Notes under the pieces: model-generated
The model's database searches: none
The model's input: the letters and a program-made list of their open reading frames with translations, nothing else
What the model was told of the DNA's origin: nothing
Shown: positions 16,813 through 24,992 of the stretch, piece by piece
How the letters are laid out: every line of letters starts with the position of its first letter
How positions within the stretch are numbered: position 1 is the stretch's first letter
NCBI GenBank assembly: GCA_965243805.1
Contig: OZ251577.1
Span: 1,240,001-1,304,000 of the forward strand
Direction: 5' to 3'
Origin: CATQHQ01 sp965243805
GTDB taxonomy: Bacteria > Gemmatimonadota > Gemmatimonadetes > Longimicrobiales > Gaopeijiaceae
DNA: 64,000 nucleotides
Position numbers and translations under genes: made by a program

Positions 16813-17876
16813 GCCGCGGGAGATGGCCCGGCGGCTGGCAGCGCTGGCACTCGTCGGCCACACCGGTCCGCGTGGGCATCTCCGCTTGCCTGCTGGGAGA
16901 CCCGGTACGCTACGACGGACGCCACAAGCGGCACTCGTGGCTGACGGAGACGCTGGCCCCGTGGGTCGAGTGGGTTCGCGTCTGTCCCGAAGTGGAGGTA
17001 GGAATGGGCGTCCCCCGGCCTCCGATCCGGCTCGAGGAGGACGACGGTCGCATCCGTCTGGTCGAACCGGCCACGCGACGGGACCACACGCGGGAGATGG
17101 CCCGCTGGGCCCGGTGCCAAAGGGAGGAGCTGGACGCCTTGGGGTTGGACGGCTACGTGCTGAAGAGCGCATCCCCATCGTGCGGCCTGGGGAGCGTAAA
17201 GGTGCACCAGGGAGACCGGACCCTCCACGCCCGGGGAACTGGGGTCTTCGCCGCCGAGCTGGAGCGCGCTTGGCCGGGGCTCCCCCTGGTGGAGGAGCGA
17301 ACGCTCGCGGAGAGGTCTGCCCGGGAGGACTTCGCCGAGCGGATCTTCGTCAGAAACCGGTGGCGGGGGCTAGTGGCACTCGGCCAGGCGCAGGAACGGC
17401 GACGCCCCGACCGCGACCGCCCTGGTCCGGCGGCTCTGACGGACTTTCACGAAGCCCACAAGTTCCTCCTCTGGGCGCGTAGCGAAGAGGGGATGCGCCG
17501 CCTGGGCCGACTGTTGGGCGAGTCCCCCTGGTCCCCTGAAACGGTCGCCCGCTACGAAGCCGGCCTCCTTGCCGTCATGGCGGTGCCGGCCAGCAGGGGC
17601 GGCCACGTCAACGTGCTCCAGCACGCACGAGGGTATGTGAAGCGGTCCCTGGACCCGGACGACGCACGTCGGCTCGGCTCCGCCATTGAGGACTACCGGC
17701 TCGCCCGGGGGCCCCGGTCGCTTCCGGTGAGGCTGCTCCGCCGCTTCGCCCGCCGCTGCGAAGCCTCCTACCTCTTGGGCCAGCTCTACTTCGCCCCGTT
17801 CCCCGAGGCCGTCGCGCTGGGTCCCAGACACGATCCAGCCCTTCTTGAGGGGGCCGCTGATTCCTCATCTCTGTAA
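16809..17876 (+). CDS. DUF523-DUF1722 domain protein
   Basis: 355-residue cytoplasmic protein with two conserved domains of unknown biochemical role. The N-terminal DUF523 half shows ISACLLGDPVRYDG, a CPEVEVGMGVPRPPI block and the SPSCG motif with conserved cysteines. The C-terminal half (about 195-330) matches DUF1722 (DFHEAHKFLLWA, GHVNVLQHARGYVKR). The same fusion occurs in E. coli YbgA-like proteins. The GTG at 16809 overlaps the previous stop by 4 nt; an alternative GTG at 16872 sits just before the conserved ISACLLG. Cysteine conservation suggests metal or Fe-S binding, but this is not shown. Confidence 0.82.
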   Translation: MSRGRWPGGWQRWHSSATPVRVGISACLLGDPVRYDGRHKRHSWLTETLAPWVEWVRVCPEVEVGMGVPRPPIRLEEDDGRIRLVEPATRRDHTREMARWARCQREELDALGLDGYVLKSASPSCGLGSVKVHQGDRTLHARGTGVFAAELERAWPGLPLVEERTLAERSAREDFAERIFVRNRWRGLVALGQAQERRRPDRDRPGPAALTDFHEAHKFLLWARSEEGMRRLGRLLGESPWSPETVARYEAGLLAVMAVPASRGGHVNVLQHARGYVKRSLDPDDARRLGSAIEDYRLARGPRSLPVRLLRRFARRCEASYLLGQLYFAPFPEAVALGPRHDPALLEGAADSSSL

Positions 17877-17916
17877 CAGCATCTCGCCGTTTCGTTACGA
17901 AACCAGAATAAAATCG

Positions 17917-17945
17917 TTGCGTTTTAGGCGTCCCTAAACCATAAT
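17917..17945 (+). promoter_or_regulatory. Candidate sigma-70 promoter
   Basis: TTGCGT (17917-17922), a 17-nt spacer and CATAAT (17940-17945) lie in an unusually AT-rich stretch about 120 nt upstream of the lipoprotein gene at 18065. The -10 matches consensus at 5 of 6 positions; the -35 is weaker. Confidence 0.45.
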
Positions 17946-17978
17946 GGAGGAGACAGACCACGCTACGGGACGACCGCG

Positions 17979-18020
17979 GCTGGACGTAGCAACGCCGGAG
18001 CTGGACGTAACGACGCCGGA
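17979..18020. repeat. 21-nt tandem repeat, two copies
   Basis: 17979-17999 and 18000-18020 are tandem copies with two mismatches (GCTGGACGTAGCAACGCCGG against GCTGGACGTAACGACGCCGG, first 20 nt each). They lie in the probable 5' leader of the lipoprotein gene at 18065. Confidence 0.8.
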
Positions 18021-18064
18021 ACCTGGGCACCGCCGACGGTCCAGCCCCTCCCAAGGAGGCGCGC

Positions 18065-18595
18065 ATGTACGGACCTCGGGTGCGAGACGATCTGGCGAAG
18101 CCCCTCCGCCGTCTGTTCATCCTGTCGGCGTGGGCGGTGGCGGCCGCAGCCGTCGCCTGTGGTCCTGCGCTTCCCACGGCCGTCGAGGACGGGGCGGACG
18201 CGGTCGATCTGCGCGGCCTCGTGCTGGCCCTCGACACCCTGGACGTGGAGGTCCACAACGTCTGGGTCCAGATCAGCGCCGTTCCGACGGTGCCCCAGGA
18301 CTTGGCACTGAGCTGGGAGCTGGTGGCGGCGACAGCCAACCCGTTCTGGCGTCCCCAGGTCATGCGGAGGACCGGGAGCAAGCGCTTCGTCTCGCCGGAC
18401 ACCGCTCGGGTGTGGGGCAACGTGCCCCGCGCCTACGACTTCAGCTTGGTGGTGAGCGGGCGCACCCAGGCGGGGGAGGTGGTGTCCGACACGCTGAACG
18501 TGGTCGCTCCGGTCTGCCGCGATTCGAGCCGCCCCACCCTGGTCTGCAACGTCGGAGCGAGGGAGCGTCGGTCCGTCGAGAGGGGTCACCGTTGA
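18065..18595 (+). CDS. Putative lipoprotein of unknown function
   Basis: 176-residue protein with a basic N-terminus, a hydrophobic segment (about 18-32) and a cysteine in AAVACG that could be a lipidation site. The rest has beta-strand character (LDVEVHNVWVQISAVP, DFSLVVSGRTQAGEVVSDTLNVV), suggesting an Ig-like periplasmic domain. AAGGAGG ends 6 nt before the ATG and clearly decides the start. A different-frame reading from 17944 runs through the region but lacks such support. A probable terminator follows at 18674. No family recognised. Confidence 0.65.
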   Translation: MYGPRVRDDLAKPLRRLFILSAWAVAAAAVACGPALPTAVEDGADAVDLRGLVLALDTLDVEVHNVWVQISAVPTVPQDLALSWELVAATANPFWRPQVMRRTGSKRFVSPDTARVWGNVPRAYDFSLVVSGRTQAGEVVSDTLNVVAPVCRDSSRPTLVCNVGARERRSVERGHR

Positions 18596-18673
18596 CCTGA
18601 ACGGCATTCCGTGCGACCTTTCATTCGCACCGATCAGGAGCAGCACCAGCAGCCAACATCGATTCACACCAAC

Positions 18674-18713
18674 GACGGGCCCCGCGCACCGAACCGGGGG
18701 AGCCCGTCTTTTT
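18674..18713 (+). terminator. Rho-independent terminator-like hairpin
   Basis: GACGGGC (18674-18680) pairs with GCCCGTC (18702-18708), with additional C/G pairing inside, followed by TTTTT (18709-18713). It can terminate the upstream lipoprotein transcript. Because it is 103 nt before the cold-shock gene, it could also act as a leader attenuator if transcription starts upstream. Confidence 0.65.
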
Positions 18714-18815
18714 GTTGGCGGACGGGGGAACGCTCCACGGCACCGGCCGCCAACACCAGCCGGGCCACCGAGGGACCGGCGGACCATCCAGCGATGCAAC
18801 CAGGAGAGAGCAGCA

Positions 18816-19025
18816 GTGCGGACACAGGGAACCGTCAAGTGGTTCAACGACCAGAAGGGCTTCGGATTCATTTCGCGGGCCGACAACGGAGAAGACTGCT
18901 TCGTCCACTACTCGGCAATCCAGGGACAGGGCTTCCGAAGCCTCGCCGAGGGCGAGCGCGTCGAGTTCGACGTGGTGGCCGGCGCCAAGGGACCCGCGGC
19001 GGAGAACGTGGTCCGGCTCGGCTGA
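18816..19025 (+). CDS. cspA: Cold-shock domain protein
   Basis: 69-residue CspA-type nucleic-acid chaperone, the usual family length. RNP1 is KGFGFI and RNP2 is DCFVHYSAI; the GTVKWFND start is canonical. It binds single-stranded RNA/DNA and prevents secondary structure. It begins with GTG at 18816, with AGGAGAGAG ending 5 nt upstream. The long 5' region contains a strong terminator-like hairpin, and cold-shock genes often have structured leaders, so leader control is possible. It stands alone between a lipoprotein and a cytochrome gene. Confidence 0.95.
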   Translation: MRTQGTVKWFNDQKGFGFISRADNGEDCFVHYSAIQGQGFRSLAEGERVEFDVVAGAKGPAAENVVRLG

Positions 19026-19096
19026 TCCCGAGTAGGACCGTGAGGCAGCCCTGGGGCTTGAAGGACGGCCCCGGGGCGACGCCACCGGCGACCGTC

Positions 19097-19639
19097 GTGT
19101 GCTCCGAAGTTGCTGAGCGACTTGGGACGCCGGCCCGACGCCGAAACGCCCGGGCCGCGTTCCGCCGCCGTGCCCTTGCAGGCTGTGTGCTCGTGCTCGG
19201 CGCAGCGGCGGTCGCGTCGTGCCAGTCGGCGGCCCCTTCGGGAGACGGGCGCCGCGCCTCTGTGGGTGCGCCTTCTGCCCCGGCTCCACGCTCCCGCATC
19301 GACGAGCCCAACACGCTGCACGGGGTCTACACCGCAGAACAGGCCGGGCGAGGACGACTGGTGTTCGCCCAGATCTGCTCCGAGTGCCACGAGCCGTCGG
19401 ACTGGACCGACCCGGCCTTTCTGGCACGCTGGGAGGAAGCGTCGGTCTTCCGGCTCTGGCACTGGGTCTACGCTCGGATGCCCCACGGAAACCCGGGCAG
19501 CCTGACCCGCGAGCAGGTCACGGACGCGCTGGCCTACATCTTCGAGCTCAACGGCCTTCCGCCGGGCGCCGACGAACTAGGCACCGACGACGACAGCCTA
19601 GACGACTACTGGATATTCTGGTCGGACCCTCCGACCTAG
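19097..19639 (+). CDS. Monohaem cytochrome c lipoprotein
   Basis: About 180-residue protein with an Arg-rich N-terminus, a hydrophobic signal and lipobox-like VASC, then an Ala/Pro/Ser linker and a small cytochrome c domain. The haem motif is CSECH; the likely axial methionine is in YARMPHGNPGSL. ALAYIFELNGLPPG is the terminal helix typical of class I cytochromes. It should be anchored on the periplasmic face and carry electrons. The start is uncertain: GTG 19097 is the best placed in-frame codon, without a clear ribosome-binding site. The M14 peptidase gene begins 51 nt after its stop. Confidence 0.75.
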   Translation: MCSEVAERLGTPARRRNARAAFRRRALAGCVLVLGAAAVASCQSAAPSGDGRRASVGAPSAPAPRSRIDEPNTLHGVYTAEQAGRGRLVFAQICSECHEPSDWTDPAFLARWEEASVFRLWHWVYARMPHGNPGSLTREQVTDALAYIFELNGLPPGADELGTDDDSLDDYWIFWSDPPT

Positions 19640-19690
19640 CCGCCGCCAGGACCCTAGCCACCGGGACCCCTAACCCATGTGAGGGACGCC

Positions 19691-21484
19691 ATGCATCGCC
19701 CGCTTCGACCTTGTGCCTGCACCCCGCTCGTGTGCTGGGTCGCCCTCTGGGCCATGGCACCGCCCGCCTCCGCCCAGTCGTCGAGTCTCGTATCTCCCGC
19801 CGGCGAAGTGGACTGGAACCGCTTCTACACGGCCGCCGAGACCGACCAGATCCTCCGGGAGTTCCACGCGCTCTACCCGGAGTTCACGGAGCTGCGCAAG
19901 GTTGGCGAGAGCTGGCGGGGACGCCCTCTGATGCTGATCGAGATCACGAACGAAGCGACGGGACCGGCGGCGGAGAAGCCCGCCCTGTACGTGGACGGCG
20001 GCATCCACGCGGGCGAACTCACGGCCTCGGCAGTCGCCACTCACCTGATCGGCCACCTCCTGAACGGCTATGGCCGCGACCCCCGCATCACCGCCCTGCT
20101 GGACGCCCGCGCCTTCTACGTGCGCCCCAAGTTCAACCCCGACGGATCGGACCTGGCGCTGATCCACGACCAGTTCCTGCGCAGCACCACCCATCCCGTC
20201 GACGACGACGAGGACGGCGTGGCCGACGACGACCCGCCCGAAGACCTGGACGGCGACGGCTGGATCACCCAGATGCGCATCGCCGACACCGACGGCGACT
20301 GGGCGGCGGACCCTGACGACCCCCGCATCCTGGTCCGCGACCCGGAGGGCGTTGCGCCCGGACGCCGCTACCGGGTCCTGCGGGAAGGGCTGGACAACGA
20401 CGGCGACGGCCAGATCAACGAGGACGGGATCGGCGGGATCGACATGAACCGGAACTTCCCCCGAAACTGGGAACGGGTCCATCTGCAGCCGGGGGCGGGC
20501 GAGTACCCCCTTTCGGAGCCGGAGACTCGCGCCGCCGTGGAGTTCATCAACGGTCACCGGAACATCACGGGCATCGTGCACGGCCACACCTCGGGCGGCT
20601 TCGTGTACCGTCTGCCCTCGGCGTCGGCGCCGTCCCGCTTCCCCCAGATCGACTTGTCGCTGATCGTGCACCTGGGCGAGGAGTACACGCGGACCACGGG
20701 CCGACCCGTGGTGCCCAGCGCCACCCACCCTACCGAGCACCGCTACGGCACCCTCATCTCATGGGGGTACTGGGACCACGGCATAGTGGGATGGGTCCCC
20801 GAGTTCTCGCCGGGACCGGAGGCGTGGGTGACCGACTACGACGGCGACGGCGAGATCAGCCCCGCCGAGGAGCACCGCTTCAACGACGAGGAGCTGGGCG
20901 GGCGGTACTTCTCGGAGTGGACGGCGTTCGAGCACCCGCAGCTGGGCGCGTTGGAGATCGGCGGCTGGCACTCCAAGTTCTGGGGCCAGAACCCGCCGCC
21001 CGAGTTCCTTGAGGAGGAGACGGCGGTCCAGTTCCCGTGGATCCTCTACCTGGCAGAGCAGGGCCCGATGGTGACGGTGAGCGAGCCCGTCGTGACGCCG
21101 TTGGCCGACGGCGACGGCGCGGCTCGCGCTGGGAGGGCGTTCCGCGTTGAGGTCGTCGTCGCCAACACCGGCTTCTTGCCCACCAGCCTGACCGACCGAG
21201 GCGCGGTGGGGCGGGAGCGGCCCGACGGGACGATCGACCGGCAGGTCGTGCGGGCACCAGCGGTGACGTTGGAGCACCCAGGGCTGGAGCTGGTGGAGGG
21301 GAGCGCGCGAACCGTGATCCCCCACTTGGCGGGCTCCAACCCGTTGCTCCGAGCGGCCGAGTCGTCCTCCCGCACGGTGTCGTGGGTCGTGCGACCGGTC
21401 GGCGACGGCGAGAGGGCCGTGCGCGTCACGGTGAACTCCGACAAGGGCGGCGTCGCGCGCTCCGGCTGGGTGGCGGTCCGGTGA
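19691..21484 (+). CDS. Secreted M14-family zinc carboxypeptidase with EF-hand-like insert
   Basis: 597-residue zinc peptidase. Signal peptide (1-29). Zinc ligands are H106 and E109 in GGIHAGEL and a histidine in IVHGHTSGG (297/299); the substrate-binding DMNRNFPRNW block is at 251-260. An Asp-rich insert (about 170-245) carries EF-hand-like loops (DLDGDGWI, DTDGD, DNDGDGQIN), and another DYDGDGEIS lies near residue 380, suggesting calcium binding. The C-terminal 130 residues form a probable beta-sandwich. ATG 19691 is chosen because GAGGGA precedes it by 4 nt. The stop overlaps the next M24 peptidase by 4 nt, so two exopeptidases are co-translated. Confidence 0.88.
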   Translation: MHRPLRPCACTPLVCWVALWAMAPPASAQSSSLVSPAGEVDWNRFYTAAETDQILREFHALYPEFTELRKVGESWRGRPLMLIEITNEATGPAAEKPALYVDGGIHAGELTASAVATHLIGHLLNGYGRDPRITALLDARAFYVRPKFNPDGSDLALIHDQFLRSTTHPVDDDEDGVADDDPPEDLDGDGWITQMRIADTDGDWAADPDDPRILVRDPEGVAPGRRYRVLREGLDNDGDGQINEDGIGGIDMNRNFPRNWERVHLQPGAGEYPLSEPETRAAVEFINGHRNITGIVHGHTSGGFVYRLPSASAPSRFPQIDLSLIVHLGEEYTRTTGRPVVPSATHPTEHRYGTLISWGYWDHGIVGWVPEFSPGPEAWVTDYDGDGEISPAEEHRFNDEELGGRYFSEWTAFEHPQLGALEIGGWHSKFWGQNPPPEFLEEETAVQFPWILYLAEQGPMVTVSEPVVTPLADGDGAARAGRAFRVEVVVANTGFLPTSLTDRGAVGRERPDGTIDRQVVRAPAVTLEHPGLELVEGSARTVIPHLAGSNPLLRAAESSSRTVSWVVRPVGDGERAVRVTVNSDKGGVARSGWVAVR

Positions 21485-22959
21485 GGCGGGTGAGGCGGCG
21501 AGGACGAGCAGGGCGCGGGACGGCGGGGCTGCTGCTGGCGACGGCGTACTCGGCGGCGGCGAGCCTGGCGACGGCGGCCGCGAGCTTGGCGACGGCCAGC
21601 TTGGTGACAGCCAGCTTGGCGACAGCACTGGCCGGGCCTTTGGCGCAGCTGCACGGCCAAGAGGCCCGGCAGCGGTGGGAGCGGATGTGCCAGATCCGCG
21701 CCGAAAAGTTCGACCTGGTGCTCCCCAAGGCCATGGCCGACAACGATCTGGACATGTGGATCGTGGTCATGCGCGAAGGGCTCCTCGATCCCATGTGGGA
21801 GGCGCTGGGCCGGGGCTACGTGGGGGACTGGGCGTACTGGGTGTTCACCGCCGGGAGCGACGGGGGCACCGGGGGCGACGGCCGCGACGTGCGCCGCGGC
21901 AGCGAGGACCGCCACGATCGGCGGGTCGAACGAGCCGTCCTCGGGGCGGGCGGCTACATGCTGGAACGGTGCGGCGTCTACGACCACTTCGGGAGCGCGG
22001 CGTCGCTCCGGGAGTACGTGTCCGAGCGCGGCCCCGAGCGGATTGGCGTCAACATGGCCGGGTCAATAGGCGGAGCCGACGGGCTGTCCCACACGTCGTA
22101 CCTGCACTTACAGGATGTGCTCGACGCCCCCTACCGCGACCGCTTCGTGTCCGCCGAGCGCTTCGTGTCCGACTTCCGCGCCACACGAGTCGCCACCGAG
22201 ATCGCAGCCTTCGCCGAAGCGGGCGAGATCAGCCGCGAGATCGCCGAGCGCGCCTTCTCCAACGAGGTGATCCGGCCCGGCGTCACCGCCCTGGAGGACG
22301 TGGCGTGGTGGATGCTGGACCGTCTGCTCGAACGGGGCCTGGAGTCGTCGTTCGACATGCCCTCCGTCTACATCACCGGCCCCGGCGGGATCGAGGCCAC
22401 GTCGTCCGACCGGATCATCCAGAGGGGCGACTTGCTCATGATCGACTGGGGGGTCGGCTTCCTGGACTTCTACACCGACATGAAGCGCGTGGCGTATGTC
22501 CTCCGCGAGGGCGAGACCGAAGCCCCGTCCGGCATTCAGCACGCTTTCGACCGAGCAATGGAGGTACGGGACGTCATGAAGGCGTCGATCAAGCCCGCTC
22601 CCACCGCCAAGGCCGCCCTCGACGCCACTTGGTCCGCCATCGAATCCGCCGGCTTCAACCGCATCGCATTCAACCAGCCCACGGACGACCCCGCTGTGAC
22701 CGACGTGGTGATCGGCCCCCACTCGGTGGGCAACTGGGGCCACGGCTTCGGCCCCTCGCTGGCGTTCTTCAACCCCACGCGGCAGGGCTACGAACTGCGC
22801 CCCGGCACTCTGATCTCGGTGGAGCTCTTCGCCTACACCGCGAACCCGGAGTGGGACAACGCCAAGGTCCGCATCCCCCTGGAGGACGACGCGGTGGTCA
22901 CGGAGCGCGGCGTCGAATGGCTGTATCCGGTGACACAGCGGATACTGCTGATTCGGTAG
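21481..22959 (+). CDS. Secreted M24-family metallopeptidase, second copy
   Basis: 492-residue Xaa-Pro-aminopeptidase-type enzyme. The metal ligands look intact: aspartates in LLMIDWGVGFLDFYTD, histidine in GNWGHGFGPS, glutamates in LISVELFAY and VVTERGVEWL. The N-terminus has an export signal that is unusual in consisting of a repeated ASLAT/ASLVT unit (about residues 22-48). The GTG start overlaps the M14 gene stop by 4 nt; a second GTG 9 nt downstream is possible. It is paralogous to the gene at 3784-5235. Together with the M14 enzyme it should trim peptides in the periplasm. Confidence 0.88.
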   Translation: MRRVRRRGRAGRGTAGLLLATAYSAAASLATAAASLATASLVTASLATALAGPLAQLHGQEARQRWERMCQIRAEKFDLVLPKAMADNDLDMWIVVMREGLLDPMWEALGRGYVGDWAYWVFTAGSDGGTGGDGRDVRRGSEDRHDRRVERAVLGAGGYMLERCGVYDHFGSAASLREYVSERGPERIGVNMAGSIGGADGLSHTSYLHLQDVLDAPYRDRFVSAERFVSDFRATRVATEIAAFAEAGEISREIAERAFSNEVIRPGVTALEDVAWWMLDRLLERGLESSFDMPSVYITGPGGIEATSSDRIIQRGDLLMIDWGVGFLDFYTDMKRVAYVLREGETEAPSGIQHAFDRAMEVRDVMKASIKPAPTAKAALDATWSAIESAGFNRIAFNQPTDDPAVTDVVIGPHSVGNWGHGFGPSLAFFNPTRQGYELRPGTLISVELFAYTANPEWDNAKVRIPLEDDAVVTERGVEWLYPVTQRILLIR

Positions 22960-23055
22960 GGGGGAGCGGGCGACGCCGGGGCTTGCACGGGGCTCGAATC
23001 GGCCTGGGTCATTGCTTGACGGACGCCGTTGCCGCCGTCGCTTACCTGCGCTTGG

Positions 23056-23084
23056 TTGACCGAAGAGGACGGCGGCGGTAGACT
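23056..23084 (+). promoter_or_regulatory. Candidate sigma-70 promoter of the AAA/TOPRIM pair
   Basis: TTGACC (23056-23061), a 17-nt spacer and TAGACT (23079-23084) match the consensus well. They lie about 110 nt before the ATPase start at 23195, in the 235-bp gap that separates the peptidase operon from the defence island. Confidence 0.55.
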
Positions 23085-23172
23085 TGCAGGTGGCGACTCT
23101 TGAGGTCCCTATCGACGAGACCCCCGAGGTGCCAAGCCCCCGCAGACTTGCCCGACCCCACCACTGCACGAA

Positions 23173-23192
23173 CCGCGAGAGACCGCGAGAGA
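23173..23192. repeat. 10-bp tandem repeat just before a start codon
   Basis: CCGCGAGAGA occurs twice in tandem (23173-23182, 23183-23192), ending 2 nt before the ATPase ATG at 23195. It provides GAGAGA as the only ribosome-binding-like sequence, so copy number could affect translation. Confidence 0.7.
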
Positions 23193-23194
23193 CC

Positions 23195-24352
23195 ATGGCC
23201 GAAGCCAGAGCGAACCGGTTGCACCTCTCCAGCCTGTCCATAAGCGGGTTCCGGGGGATCAAAGATGTGAGCATTCCCCGCCTTGGTCGTGTGACTTTGC
23301 TTGCCGGCAGGAACTCCTCGGGAAAGACGACCGTGCTGGAGGCGGTTCACGCTTTCGCAGCCCGAGGTAGGGAGACGGTCTTGTCTTCGTTGTTGCGCGA
23401 ACGCGAGGAGCTCTCGACGGTCGTAGACGACGATGCCGACAAAGTACCTGTTCCTAATTTCGCGGCTCTGTTCCATGGTCGAGAAGCATCCACGGGATCC
23501 AAGATTGCAATCGGGCAGGGCGACATCGGTGACGACACCTTGACCATTGAGCTTATTCCTCCCAGCGAGGAACAAGTTGCTTTTCTTGACAGGCTGATCG
23601 CTCAAGAACCTAGTCCGTTTTCCCAAGACCCTATCGAGTCTTTGATGATCCAAGTCCAATATGGTGGCGGCAAGAGAGAGATCCCGTGGTCGTTAGCTGT
23701 TCGTCGTATAGGTGTTGATCGCTACAACATGTACCGAAGGTATCGGCACTTGAATAGTGACGACGACTTGCCGAAAGCACTGGAATGCCGCCGGCTTGGT
23801 CCGGGCGTGACCTCTAATCATACTTTGGCAGATCTTTGGGACGGCGTCGTGCTTACCGACGACGAAGTGCGCACCGTCGACGTGCTCCGGCTAGTGACTG
23901 GCACCGCATTGGAGCGCGTGGCCTTGCGCTCCGCGGACTATCGCGGACACCGTGCAGGCCGACACTTCGTGGCAAGACTGCGCGGGCATCGCGACCCGGT
24001 TCCGCTCAAGAGTCTTGGAGATGGGGCAACACGCCTCTTGGGCGTATCGTTGTCGCTGTCCAATACCAGAAATGGCTTTTTGCTCATCGACGAGGCCGAG
24101 AACGGCCTTCATCATTCTGTGCATTACGATTTTTGGCGCACAGTGTTGCAGGCTGCCGACGAGAACAACGTGCAGGTACTAGCTACAACGCACAGCTTTT
24201 CTTGTGTGTGCGGATTCGCCAAAGCGGCCGTCGAGTCGGACAGCGACGGGGTCCTGGTTCGTATTGAACGCCACGACGACAACACTCGAGCGGTCAGCTA
24301 TGCCAAAGAGGAGCTTCAAGTTGCTGCCGAACAAGGTATTGAGGTCAGATAA
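23195..24352 (+). CDS. OLD/RecF-like AAA ATPase (AAA_15 type), candidate defence protein
   Basis: 385-residue ABC-class ATPase. The N-terminus LSSLSISGFRGIKDVSIPRLG and Walker A GRNSSGKT (38-45) are those of OLD/RecF/AAA_15 ATPases. An ABC-signature-like LKSLGDGATRLLG (271-283), Walker B FLLIDEAENGLHH (295-307) and the switch histidine in LATTHS complete the site. Unlike full OLD proteins it has no C-terminal TOPRIM; a TOPRIM-like protein is encoded 6 nt downstream, so this looks like a split ATPase plus effector pair, as in PARIS-type or Gabija-type defence. Its composition is visibly more AT-rich than the neighbours, suggesting horizontal acquisition. ATG 23195 was chosen because the conserved fold starts there. 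A defence role is inference from architecture and context. Confidence 0.82.
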   Translation: MAEARANRLHLSSLSISGFRGIKDVSIPRLGRVTLLAGRNSSGKTTVLEAVHAFAARGRETVLSSLLREREELSTVVDDDADKVPVPNFAALFHGREASTGSKIAIGQGDIGDDTLTIELIPPSEEQVAFLDRLIAQEPSPFSQDPIESLMIQVQYGGGKREIPWSLAVRRIGVDRYNMYRRYRHLNSDDDLPKALECRRLGPGVTSNHTLADLWDGVVLTDDEVRTVDVLRLVTGTALERVALRSADYRGHRAGRHFVARLRGHRDPVPLKSLGDGATRLLGVSLSLSNTRNGFLLIDEAENGLHHSVHYDFWRTVLQAADENNVQVLATTHSFSCVCGFAKAAVESDSDGVLVRIERHDDNTRAVSYAKEELQVAAEQGIEVR

Positions 24353-24358
24353 CCCCGC

Positions 24359-24985
24359 ATGTCTACCATAGCGAACTCCCTTCCCCGCGTTCTCGTTGTT
24401 GAAGGCAATGATGATGAACATGTTGCGATACATATTGCCAGAAGAACCGGATTAGATACGTCATTTGATGTTGTGGTCAAGAAAGACGTCTTCAGACTTA
24501 TCGAATCAATCCCCGCCGAGATCAAGGTCCCGGGACGAGAGGCCGTTGGCTTTATATTGGACGCCAACGATGATGTAGGTAGTCGTCGGAAGGCAATCAG
24601 GCACAGGCTTGGGGAGGTCTCGCTCAACCTGCGCGAGAAGCCGACGCCCTCTGGCACAGTAGTTGACGCGACCTCTACCACACCGCGCGTCGGAATCTGG
24701 TTGATGCCGGATAACGAATCGCCGGGTGAACTCGAGGACTTCGTAGCGCGAATGATCCCCGATGGAGATCCTGTTTGGCCTTTAGCGCAGCAGTACATTC
24801 AGGGCATACCGAAGCCCGCTCGGAAGTTCAAACTGAAAAAGGCGAGGAGGGCGGAGGTGTACGCTTGGCTTGCTGCCAGGAAGAACCCTGGCCCCATGGG
24901 CGCGGCCATCGGGAGGCACGACTTGGAGACCGATGGAGCGCTCTGCGTCAGGTTCTCGGAATGGCTCCGAGCACTCTTTGGGTGA
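24359..24985 (+). CDS. TOPRIM-like (DUF3226-type) protein, partner of the AAA ATPase
   Basis: 208-residue protein with TOPRIM-like elements. An acidic strand VLVVEGNDDEHV (Glu15) is followed by FILDANDD (D68, D71, D72), matching the E...DxD arrangement of TOPRIM/OLD nucleases and the DUF3226 family. Later blocks include WLMPDNESPGELEDF and a Lys/Arg-rich KLKKARRAEVYAWLAARKNP. It starts 6 nt after the ATPase and shares its lower GC, so the two form one unit. It ends 7 nt from the stop of the convergent helicase gene. By analogy with split ATPase/TOPRIM defence pairs it may be the nuclease effector; this is inference. Confidence 0.78.
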   Translation: MSTIANSLPRVLVVEGNDDEHVAIHIARRTGLDTSFDVVVKKDVFRLIESIPAEIKVPGREAVGFILDANDDVGSRRKAIRHRLGEVSLNLREKPTPSGTVVDATSTTPRVGIWLMPDNESPGELEDFVARMIPDGDPVWPLAQQYIQGIPKPARKFKLKKARRAEVYAWLAARKNPGPMGAAIGRHDLETDGALCVRFSEWLRALFG

Positions 24986-24992
24986 GCACCCA

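Noticed and set aside
17944..18600. A 218-codon plus-strand frame from ATG 17944 overlapping the lipoprotein gene, with a repeated LDVATPE/LDVTTPE segment.
   Set aside because: It has no export signal or family features and reads through the lipoprotein gene in another frame; the gene at 18065 has a strong ribosome-binding site and signal peptide.
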